Notes under the pieces: model-generated
What the model was told of the DNA's origin: nothing
Seen by the model: the letters and a program-made list of their open reading frames with translations, nothing else
Database searches by the model: none
Origin: JAADDV01 sp964582875
GTDB taxonomy: Bacteria; Aquificota; Aquificia; Aquificales; Hydrogenothermaceae
Direction of reading: 5' to 3'
Length of the DNA: 10,015 bases
NCBI GenBank assembly: GCA_964582875.1
Contig: CAZOTZ010000057.1
Span: forward strand, 1 to 10,015
Shown: positions 1 through 5,792 of the stretch, piece by piece
How the letters are laid out: the number at the start of each line of letters is the position of its first letter
Numbering within the stretch: the stretch's first letter is position 1
Position numbers and translations under genes: made by a program

Positions 1-1
1 A

Positions 2-850
2 TTTATGTTCCTTGGACCAACAGGAGTTGGTAAAACAGAAACAGCAAAAGCATTAGCTGAATACCTGTTTGGAACAGAAGAAGCTTTAATAAGGTTTGAC
101 ATGTCTGAGTTTATGGAAAAACATACAGTTTCAAGACTTGTTGGAGCACCTCCAGGATATGTTGGATATGAAGAAGGAGGACAGTTAACAGAAGCTGTTA
201 GAAGAAGACCATATTCAGTAATTCTGTTTGATGAAATAGAAAAAGCCCATCCAGATGTGTTTAACATATTTTTACAGATTTTTGATGATGGAAGACTAAC
301 AGATTCGTTTGGTAGAGTTGTTGATTTCAGCAATACAATTATCATTATGACTTCTAACCTTGGGGCAAGATTAATCCTTGAAAGTGGAAGAATGGGATTT
401 GAGCAAAAGTCCACAATCCTTGATTACGAAGAAATGAAAAAAAATGTACTGCAACAGGTTAAAAAACACTTCAGCCCAGAATTCCTTAACAGACTTGATG
501 AAGTTATCGTATTCAAGCCATTAGACAAAGATGTTATAAGAGGTATAATAGATATTCAGCTTAAAGAAATTAATAAAAGGTTAAAAGAATGGGGTATTAC
601 TGTAAAACTTTCCAGAAAATTTGTGGATTACCTGATAGAAAAAGAGTTCAAACCAGAGTTTGGAGCGAGAAGTATAAAAAGAGCTTTACAGTCTTTAGTA
701 GAAGATTTACTTGCAGAGGAGATACTGAAAGGAAAACTTCCAGAAGGTTCAGTGGCAGAAGTGATAGTCAAAAAAGATGGTACAGTTGGTCTGAAAATAT
801 CAAAACCGAAGAAAAAAGAGGAAAAAACAGAAGAAGTAGCAACTACATAA
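2..850 (+). CDS. clpC: ClpC-type AAA+ unfoldase, C-terminal part (5' truncated by window edge)
   Basis: This is the second ATPase module and C-terminus of an Hsp100 (ClpA/B/C) unfoldase; the reading frame is already open at base 2, so the start lies outside the window. Counting from the Met at base 5: Walker A GPTGVGKT (4-11), pore loop GYVGYEEGG (51-59), Walker B VILFDE (72-77), sensor-1 TSN (116-118), arginine finger in FLNRLDE (R163) and sensor-2 GAR (220-222), followed by a charged Lys/Glu tail. The tripeptide MGF (130-132) sits where ClpC, ClpA and ClpX carry their ClpP-docking loop ([LIV]-G-[FL]); ClpB lacks it. I therefore prefer ClpC, which feeds unfolded proteins to ClpP in the cytosol, over the disaggregase ClpB. 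The N-terminal half and middle domain, which would settle this, are not visible. Its stop codon overlaps the inferred bamA start, suggesting coupled expression. Confidence 0.9.
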   Translation, partial: FMFLGPTGVGKTETAKALAEYLFGTEEALIRFDMSEFMEKHTVSRLVGAPPGYVGYEEGGQLTEAVRRRPYSVILFDEIEKAHPDVFNIFLQIFDDGRLTDSFGRVVDFSNTIIIMTSNLGARLILESGRMGFEQKSTILDYEEMKKNVLQQVKKHFSPEFLNRLDEVIVFKPLDKDVIRGIIDIQLKEINKRLKEWGITVKLSRKFVDYLIEKEFKPEFGARSIKRALQSLVEDLLAEEILKGKLPEGSVAEVIVKKDGTVGLKISKPKKKEEKTEEVATT

Positions 851-3213
851 ATAAAACAGGAGGGTTTTTAGCCCTCCTTTTTTTCTTTTTTCTACCATTT
901 TTCTCAAATGCTCAAGAAAATCTTTCCAGTCAGCTAAATGCAGGTTCAATTCAGGAAGAAGTCCAGAAAGTTTACAGACTCCACAGGATAGAGATAAAAG
1001 GACTTAAGTTTGTAGACCCAGAGATTATAAAGCCTTTAATACCTTTTGGAAAAGGAGCAATAGTTACAAGGGACAGACTGGCAAGTACCCTGAGAGAGCT
1101 TTACAAGTTAGGATACTTCCGGGATATAGAAGCCTACACAAGATATACAGAAAACGGAGTAGACCTTATTTTTGTTTTTCAGGAATTACCAGTTGTTCAA
1201 AAAATAGAGTTTGAGGGGAATAAAGAGATTTCTGATGAGGATTTATTACAGGTTATAGGTGTTCAAACCCAGCAAAGAATGGAAAGTGGAGGAGTTTTCC
1301 CTTTAGCAAGTATAGGTCCTGAACTTGCAGAAAAACTTGCTTCAATAAAAAAAGGTCTTGGAAGGGTTTTTTCTGTTGAAGAAATAAAGAAGATGGAAAA
1401 AGCCATAAAGAAAAAGTACGAAAAAGAAGGTTTTTACAACGTAAAAGTTTCTTACTACTTTAAAGGGAATACACTTGTTTTTAAGATTGATGAAGGAGAA
1501 AGAGCTTATATAGACAGGATAGTGATAGAAGGGAATAAAGCTGTTAAAACAGGAGAGATACTTGATGTTATGGAAACAAAACAGAGAAACCCGTGGAAAC
1601 TTAGATTTAGACCAAGACTTGAAAAAGATGTTTTATATGAAGATATAGACAGGATAAGAGAGCTTTATTACAGCAAAGGTTTTTTTGATGTTGATATATC
1701 TGAACCAGTTATAAAACTTGTTGATGGGGAAAGATACTACATAAAAATAAAAATAAAAGAAGGGGCAAGGTACAGGCTATCAGGAATAATATTTAAAAAT
1801 AACAAATATTACACTGATGAAGAGCTATTAGAAAAATTCAAAAAAGATTTGAAAGTTGGTGATTTTTATAATGGGGAAATTATCAAAAAACTGAAAATGG
1901 AAGTTCTTGATAAGTACTCTGAACTTGGCTTTGTTTTTGTTTCTGTTCCAGTTAACAGGGTTTTAAACAGAGAGAAAAAAACTGTAGAAGTGGTATTTAA
2001 TATAGAACCTGGAGAGATTTTTTACGTTGATGAGATTAATATAACAGGGAATTACGAATCAAGGGACTATGTTATAAGAAGGGAGTTAAGATTTGCTCCA
2101 GGAGATTTACTTACAAGAAGAAAGCTATCCCGTTCCCAGGCAAGACTCTATAGGCTTGGATTTTATAATGCAGTAGGATTTGAACCAGATATAAAAAATG
2201 AAAATGAACTTAATATAGATGTAAAAGTTTCAGAAAGATTTACAGGTCAGATTTCTTTTGGTGCCGGATATAGCCAGTTAACTGGATTTTCTCTATTTGG
2301 TGCCATTAAAAAGGCTAACTTTATGGGCACAGGAGATACTGTAGGTCTATCTTTAAGCATAGGTTCCCAGTACAGAAATAACTCCCTTTCTTATCTCCAT
2401 AGGTGGGCTTTTTACAAACCTGTTGATTTAGGATTTGAACTCTACGACAGGTATGTTGATTACACAACTTTTGTCTCAGAGAAAAAAGGATTTTCACCTA
2501 CATTATCCTATGAAATATCTGAATACTGGAGAACCGGATTAGGTTTTGAAGTACTGAGTGGTAAATTTAAAGATATAGATAATGATGCTCCTGTTAGAAT
2601 ACAAAATCAGGCAGGTTCTTATTCTATATTTGCTGTTTTCTGGAACTTTAACAGAAACAGTGTAGATAACCCAATACTTCCTACTAAAGGTTCTGATTTC
2701 AATATAGGTTTCAAAGTTGGAGTAGGAAACAGAGGATATTATAAATTTTACACAAGTTATGCCTTTTTCCTACCAGATAAACTTTTTTATACTGACTGGG
2801 TTTTTTCCTTTAAAGGAAGATACGGTGCTATAAAAGCAATGAAAGATAAAGTACTACTTGATGAACTGTTTTTTGTAGGTGGTGATTTCTCTATAAGAGG
2901 TTTTGATTATGGAATGGGGGGACCTTATGATAAAAGGAAAGAGGAGCCCCTTGGTTCTAAACAGCAGTTAGTATTCAACTTCCAATTGTCTCATCCAATA
3001 GCAGAAAAGTTCCTCTGGGGATATGCTTTTGTTGATATAGGAAAAGGATATAACAGTGGAAATCCTTTTAGACATATGTACTATTCTACAGGAGTAGGTC
3101 TAAAGCTTGTTACACCAATGGCACCTATAGACATATACTATGGTAAAGTCTTAAATGCCCCATCTGGTATAAGTGATTCAAGGTTTGGATTTGTACTTGG
3201 AACATTTTTCTAA
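847..3213 (+). CDS. bamA: Outer-membrane protein assembly factor BamA (Omp85 family), start codon uncertain
   Basis: BamA is the central Omp85 protein that inserts beta-barrels into the outer membrane. From the proposed start there are 788 residues: a signal peptide (about 1-22, ending S-N-A before Gln), five POTRA domains (about 42-117, 118-218, 219-307, 308-390, 391-463) and a C-terminal 16-strand-type barrel (464-788). The barrel has the conserved loop-6 motif IRGF (683-686) and ends in Phe, as expected of a beta-signal. POTRA2 seems to carry an insert of about 25 residues. The start is the problem: no ATG, GTG or TTG occurs in frame between the Met codon at 589, deep inside clpC, and 1279, inside POTRA2. 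I chose ATA at 847 because it gives M-N-K plus a well-formed signal peptide and overlaps the clpC stop as ATAA, one base from the classic ATGA junction. The family call is firm; the start is inference. Confidence 0.9.
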   Translation: MNKTGGFLALLFFFFLPFFSNAQENLSSQLNAGSIQEEVQKVYRLHRIEIKGLKFVDPEIIKPLIPFGKGAIVTRDRLASTLRELYKLGYFRDIEAYTRYTENGVDLIFVFQELPVVQKIEFEGNKEISDEDLLQVIGVQTQQRMESGGVFPLASIGPELAEKLASIKKGLGRVFSVEEIKKMEKAIKKKYEKEGFYNVKVSYYFKGNTLVFKIDEGERAYIDRIVIEGNKAVKTGEILDVMETKQRNPWKLRFRPRLEKDVLYEDIDRIRELYYSKGFFDVDISEPVIKLVDGERYYIKIKIKEGARYRLSGIIFKNNKYYTDEELLEKFKKDLKVGDFYNGEIIKKLKMEVLDKYSELGFVFVSVPVNRVLNREKKTVEVVFNIEPGEIFYVDEINITGNYESRDYVIRRELRFAPGDLLTRRKLSRSQARLYRLGFYNAVGFEPDIKNENELNIDVKVSERFTGQISFGAGYSQLTGFSLFGAIKKANFMGTGDTVGLSLSIGSQYRNNSLSYLHRWAFYKPVDLGFELYDRYVDYTTFVSEKKGFSPTLSYEISEYWRTGLGFEVLSGKFKDIDNDAPVRIQNQAGSYSIFAVFWNFNRNSVDNPILPTKGSDFNIGFKVGVGNRGYYKFYTSYAFFLPDKLFYTDWVFSFKGRYGAIKAMKDKVLLDELFFVGGDFSIRGFDYGMGGPYDKRKEEPLGSKQQLVFNFQLSHPIAEKFLWGYAFVDIGKGYNSGNPFRHMYYSTGVGLKLVTPMAPIDIYYGKVLNAPSGISDSRFGFVLGTFF
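859..884 (+). terminator. Intrinsic-terminator hairpin after clpC, inside the bamA signal-peptide codons
   Basis: GGAGGG (859-864) pairs perfectly with CCCTCC (872-877) around a 7-nt loop, directly followed by a run of seven T, a C and six more T. It starts 8 nt after the clpC stop, as a clpC terminator would. Unusually, the bamA frame runs straight through it: the hairpin and T-run encode the hydrophobic core (leucines and phenylalanines) of the signal peptide. It may work as a partial terminator that sets the clpC to bamA ratio. Confidence 0.65.
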
Positions 3214-3232
3214 AAACAAAAGGAGGTTTCTT

Positions 3233-3718
3233 ATGTTAGAAGAAGGACAAAAAGCTCCAGACTTTTGCTTACAGGGATTAACCCCTGAAGGAGAGGAGAA
3301 AGAGATTTGTCTTAAAGATTTATTATCGGAAAACAAATATCTTATCTTATATTTTTATCCCAAAGATAACACACCAGGATGTACAACTGAAGCATGTGAT
3401 TTTAGAGACAATCTAAACAGAATAGGAGATAGAGCTGTAGTAGCTGGAGTTAGTCCAGACAGTATACAGAGCCATAAAAAATTTAAAGAAAAGTATTCAT
3501 TAAACTTTTATCTTTTATCGGACCCGGATAAAAAAGTTCTTGAAGCTTACGATGCATATGGTGAAAAGAAAATGTACGGTAAGGTTACAAAAGGTGTTAT
3601 CCGCTCAACTTACATAATAGCTCCAGATGGAACAATAGTAAAAAAATGGAGAAATGTTAAAGCAAAAGGACACGTAGACAAAGTTATTCAATTTTTAGAA
3701 AAGCTCCAAAACGAATAA
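3233..3718 (+). CDS. bcp: Thiol peroxidase, PrxQ/Bcp-type peroxiredoxin
   Basis: This 161-residue cytosolic peroxiredoxin of the AhpC/TSA thioredoxin-fold family reduces hydrogen peroxide and organic hydroperoxides, normally recycled by thioredoxin. The active site is YPKDNTPGCTTEAC (42-55), with peroxidatic Cys50, resolving Cys55 five residues later (the PrxQ atypical 2-Cys arrangement) and the conserved Thr47-Pro48. A later Arg in GVIRSTYI probably completes the active site. Two extra cysteines, C12 and C26, are not part of the standard mechanism. The start at 3233 is set by a textbook AGGAGGT site (3221-3227) with six bases of spacing; the frame stays open upstream into the end of bamA but has no ribosome site there. 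It lies 19 nt after bamA with no terminator between, so clpC-bamA-bcp is probably one transcription unit. Confidence 0.95.
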   Translation: MLEEGQKAPDFCLQGLTPEGEEKEICLKDLLSENKYLILYFYPKDNTPGCTTEACDFRDNLNRIGDRAVVAGVSPDSIQSHKKFKEKYSLNFYLLSDPDKKVLEAYDAYGEKKMYGKVTKGVIRSTYIIAPDGTIVKKWRNVKAKGHVDKVIQFLEKLQNE

Positions 3719-3759
3719 TTTTAAAAACTTGCTTTTGGAAAATTTTAGTTTAATGATTA

Positions 3760-3788
3760 TATTGTGTATTTAAATTTTGTTGTATAAT
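3760..3788 (+). promoter_or_regulatory. Probable promoter for the speD leader/speD
   Basis: A perfect TATAAT -10 box lies at 3783-3788 in the gap after bcp. The -35 region is weak: TTGTGT (3762-3767) at 15 bp, or TATTGT (3760-3765) at 17 bp. Transcription would begin near 3795, giving a leader of about 100 nt before speD, long for such a compact genome. Confidence 0.4.
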
Positions 3789-3797
3789 ATTTCCCCT

Positions 3798-3895
3798 GTT
3801 TTTTGCAATTTCAAGCAAAGGAGGTTTTTTGTTATGGGCGCTGACAGCCCGAGGCAAAACTTTTTAATGGAAAAAATAACGTTGGAGGATAGAAA
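3798..3895 (+). promoter_or_regulatory. Possible structured speD leader RNA
   Basis: Bases 3836-3855 are 80% G+C in an otherwise very AT-rich gap, a common sign of structured RNA in AT-rich thermophiles. GGGC (3836-3839) can pair with GCCC (3847-3850) over a 7-nt loop. TTTGC (3802-3806) can pair with GCAAA (3815-3819), just before the first ribosome site; alternatively TTTTGC (3801-3806) can pair with GCAAAA (3854-3859), enclosing that site and its ATG. These pairings exclude each other, so two states are possible. I do not recognise a known riboswitch class. The stems are short and A-T rich, so this is tentative. Confidence 0.3.
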
Positions 3896-3926
3896 ATGGA
3901 AAAAACCCTCGGACTGCATATCCTAG
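3834..3926 (+). CDS. Putative 30-residue leader peptide overlapping the speD start
   Basis: ATG at 3834 follows a strong AAGGAGG site (3818-3824) with nine bases of spacing, at least as good as that of speD. The ORF encodes 30 residues, beginning MGADSPRQNF, with a basic middle (DRKWKK) and a TAG stop at 3924-3926. It is in a different frame from speD and ends 31 nt inside it, so ribosomes translating it would cross the speD ribosome site and start codon. I recognise no homolog. Peptide-mediated control of polyamine genes is known elsewhere (the speFL leader in enterobacteria, the MAGDIS uORF of mammalian AdoMetDC), so a role in polyamine feedback is plausible but is inference. It could also be chance within a structured leader. 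Confidence 0.4.
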   Translation: MGADSPRQNFLMEKITLEDRKWKKPSDCIS

Positions 3927-4297
3927 CTGACCTTTATGGTGTAGATTTTGACAAAATTGACCACGTTGAAGATGTTAGAGCCCTTTTAGAGGGAGCAGTA
4001 AAGTACGCAAATCTCAGTAAACTTTCATCCCATTTCCACCAATTTCATCCCCACGGTGCCACAGGAGTTATCTTGTTGGAAGAATCCCACATTTCAATTC
4101 ATACATGGCCAGAACATGGATATGCAGCTATTGATGTTTATACATGTGGAGGAAAAGAGAAAACTTTCAAGGCGATGGAGTACATCTTGAAAGTTTTAAA
4201 ACCTAAGAGGGTTGATGAAAAAGTTGCAGAAAGAGGAGTAGTTCCTGTAAATCAGGAACAAACAAATATTGAAAAAATAGAGTTAGAAACAGTATAA
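3896..4297 (+). CDS. speD: S-adenosylmethionine decarboxylase proenzyme (prokaryotic class 1B type)
   Basis: This enzyme decarboxylates S-adenosylmethionine to supply the aminopropyl donor for spermidine synthesis in the cytosol. The 133-residue proenzyme cuts itself between Glu63 and Ser64 in LLEESHISIHTWPEHG; Ser64 becomes the pyruvoyl cofactor of the alpha chain. His69 and Cys84 (in DVYTCG) match the processing and proton-donor residues His68 and Cys83 of the Thermotoga maritima enzyme, shifted by one. The tail after about residue 115 is variable. The start is fixed by GGAGG (3884-3888) seven bases upstream. Its 5' end overlaps a possible leader ORF and it is closed by a strong hairpin, so it is probably transcribed alone. 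No spermidine synthase gene is in the window. Confidence 0.96.
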   Translation: MEKTLGLHILADLYGVDFDKIDHVEDVRALLEGAVKYANLSKLSSHFHQFHPHGATGVILLEESHISIHTWPEHGYAAIDVYTCGGKEKTFKAMEYILKVLKPKRVDEKVAERGVVPVNQEQTNIEKIELETV

Positions 4298-4300
4298 ATA

Positions 4301-4317
4301 GCGGTGTGAAACACCGC
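4301..4317 (+). terminator. Hairpin terminator after speD
   Basis: GCGGTGT and ACACCGC form a perfect 7-bp, GC-rich stem around the triloop GAA, three bases after the speD stop. The following bases (TTCATATATA) are only partly T, so it may need help to terminate or may mainly protect the 3' end. Confidence 0.65.
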
Positions 4318-4335
4318 TTCATATATACGTTGTGA

Positions 4336-4418
4336 TTTTAGCCATTGTTCTTCAGGGTAGTTTGTTTTTATATTTAAGAGATAAAAAAACGATACAGGAG
4401 GAAGAACAATGGCTGAAA
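4336..4418 (+). repeat. Long inverted repeat spanning the upstream region and start codon of the PNPOx-like gene
   Basis: AGCCATTGTTCTTC (4340-4353) is the exact reverse complement of GAAGAACAATGGCT (4401-4414), which holds the last base of the AGGAGG site, the spacer, the ATG and the second codon. One G-U pair (4339/4415) and three A-U pairs (4336-4338 with 4416-4418) extend the stem to 18 bp. The spacer between arms is 47 nt and contains further complementarity (GTTTTTAT 4364-4371 with the ATAAAAA tract from 4381). If transcription starts upstream of 4336, this hairpin would bury the start codon. A competing reading is a promoter, TTGTTC (4345-4350), 18 bp, TATATT (4369-4374), which would place the left arm over the -35 box and outside the mRNA. 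Confidence 0.8.
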
Positions 4419-4846
4419 ACAGGTTAAACGATAAGCTATTAGAGATTTTAAAAGATTTAACACCATGTGTTGTTGCTACAGCTTCTGATAATAAACCTTA
4501 TACCACATTTATATCCTGGTTAATAGCTAAGGATGAGGAGACTATTAGATTTGCTGTCAGTAAAAACTCTTTAACATATGAAAATGTTAAAGGTAATCCT
4601 AACGTATCTATAGAAGTATTTGGAAAAGATACAGCTGTAAGTATATCTGGTAAAGCGAGTATAATAAAAGAAGAGATTGAAGATATACCTTTCCCGGTTT
4701 CTGTGATAGAAGTAAAAGTTCAGAACGTCGTTGATAATCTTTTCCCAGGAGGGACAGTAGAAGGAGGTATTCCTTTTAAACATACAGGAGATGTAAAAAA
4801 AGCAGAGGAGCTTGATAATAAAGTTTTAGAAGCCCTAAAAGCTTAA
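4409..4846 (+). CDS. Pyridoxamine 5'-phosphate oxidase-like split beta-barrel flavoprotein
   Basis: This 145-residue protein resembles the PNPOx-like split-barrel family (FMN or related cofactor binding). The typical pattern is present: an N-terminal helix, the strand VVATASDNKPYTTFIS (21-36), then the charged turn AKDEETIRFAVSKNS (40-54), NPNVSIEVFG (63-72) and AVSISGKASII (76-86), where the chain would wrap the flavin. The C-terminal part (EVKVQNVVDNLFPGG to the final helices) does not resemble true PdxH, and the protein is too short to be PdxH, so the substrate is unknown. It was assigned by overall pattern, not by a catalytic motif. Translation starts after AGGAGG (4396-4401) with seven bases of spacing; the start lies in a long inverted repeat. 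It appears monocistronic and converges on the radical SAM gene. Confidence 0.75.
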   Translation: MAENRLNDKLLEILKDLTPCVVATASDNKPYTTFISWLIAKDEETIRFAVSKNSLTYENVKGNPNVSIEVFGKDTAVSISGKASIIKEEIEDIPFPVSVIEVKVQNVVDNLFPGGTVEGGIPFKHTGDVKKAEELDNKVLEALKA

Positions 4847-4869
4847 ACATTTATAAGTTTAAGTTTTTT
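4842..4869. terminator. Bidirectional terminator-like hairpin between convergent genes
   Basis: CTTAAAC (4842-4848) and GTTTAAG (4857-4863) form a perfect 7-bp inverted repeat around an 8-nt loop. On the plus strand it is followed by six T (4864-4869); on the minus strand by CTTTTAG. The stem is AT-rich, hence weak at high temperature. It contains both interlocked stop codons and is the only candidate terminator for the converging units. Confidence 0.45.
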
Positions 4870-5766
4870 CTGGGCTTCCCTTTTTTTAAACTCCTCTTCA
4901 AGGGCATTTAAAACTTCCATCTTTCTCTTAGGAGAGCACCAGTCAGGAGCGATAAGCTCCTCTTCTTCTGCTTCTCCTGTCATTCTATGGATTATAATAT
5001 CCTCAGGTAGATGTTCTAAGAAATCTGCTACATATTTTACATACTCTTCCAAGGACAGAACTGAAATATCTCCATTTTGGTACTGCTTCTCCATAACAGT
5101 ATGTTTGACAATATGAAGAGGATGTATCTTTATACCATCTATAGGTAAAGCTGCTATTAATTTTGCTGTCTCTATATAATCTTCATATTCATCGCCAGGA
5201 AGACCTATTATTACATGAGCGCATATTTTTACACCTGCTCTTTTTTTTGTTCTTAAAACTGCATCTACAAACTCGGCAACACCATGGGCTCTGTTTATAT
5301 TCCGTAGAGTTTTTGGATTTGCTGTTTGTAGTCCGTATTCAACCCATATTTCAGGTTTTTCAACTGTATAAGATGCAATTAAATCAAGGACTTCATCAGG
5401 AACAACATCAGGTCTTGTTCCTATTGACATACCAATAATTTCGTCGTATTCCATTGCTTTATCATAAATCTCTTTTAGTTTTTCAACAGGCGCATATGTA
5501 TTGGTAAACGCTTGAAAATAAGCTAAAAATCCTTTTACATTCTTAAATCTTTTTTTATAAAAAGACATAGCTTTTTCTATCTGTTCCTCAACTGTCTGCT
5601 TTGTCATCGCGTACGGACTGAATGAAATGTTATTACAGAAAGTACATCCACCAGATGCTTTTGTTCCATCTCTGTTTGGACATGTAAAACCTGCATCAAT
5701 AGCTATCTTCTGGATTCTTCCACCATATTTTTCTTTTAGATAACTGTTAAATTTTACAAGCTTCAC
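4843..5766 (-). CDS. TIGR01212/YhcC-type radical SAM protein
   Basis: This 307-residue protein belongs to the radical SAM family related to E. coli YhcC (TIGR01212), whose reaction is not established to my knowledge. The N-terminus carries the family signature GFTCPNRDGT...GGCTFC: Cys29, Cys41 and Cys44 are the likely [4Fe-4S] ligands that cleave AdoMet. Further family-type segments are AYFQAFTNTYAP, GTRPDVVPDEVLD, WVEYGLQTAN and VIIGLPGDEYEDY, the usual barrel motifs in order; the later IKIHPLHIVKHT segment is also typical. Translation appears to start at GTG (5764-5766) behind AGAGGT; homologs in this family begin close to this point. It lies 26 nt downstream of the GGDEF-EAL gene on the same strand, so it is probably the last gene of that operon. 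It overlaps the convergent flavoprotein gene by four bases (shared TTAA). Confidence 0.88.
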   Translation of the reverse strand: MKLVKFNSYLKEKYGGRIQKIAIDAGFTCPNRDGTKASGGCTFCNNISFSPYAMTKQTVEEQIEKAMSFYKKRFKNVKGFLAYFQAFTNTYAPVEKLKEIYDKAMEYDEIIGMSIGTRPDVVPDEVLDLIASYTVEKPEIWVEYGLQTANPKTLRNINRAHGVAEFVDAVLRTKKRAGVKICAHVIIGLPGDEYEDYIETAKLIAALPIDGIKIHPLHIVKHTVMEKQYQNGDISVLSLEEYVKYVADFLEHLPEDIIIHRMTGEAEEEELIAPDWCSPKRKMEVLNALEEEFKKREAQKKLKLINV

Positions 5767-5792
5767 CCTGATACCTCTAAAGAAAGAGTTAG

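Noticed and set aside
589..846. ATG at 589 as bamA start, an 86-residue extension
   Set aside because: The extension lies entirely within clpC in another frame, is very basic and low-quality, and would place the signal peptide far from the N-terminus.
908..937. ATG at 908 starting MLKKIF..., resembling a signal-peptide start
   Set aside because: It is out of frame with bamA and stops after nine codons.
3173..3232. Longer N-terminus for the peroxiredoxin from an ATG inside bamA
   Set aside because: There is no ribosome site, it overlaps bamA, and the strong AGGAGGT site points to 3233.
4571..4783. Minus-strand ORF opposite the PNPOx-like gene
   Set aside because: It is an Phe/Tyr-rich low-complexity shadow of a conserved gene, with no ribosome site.
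5163..5438. Plus-strand ORF opposite the radical SAM gene
   Set aside because: His/Leu-rich shadow with no family resemblance; the minus-strand gene carries clear motifs.
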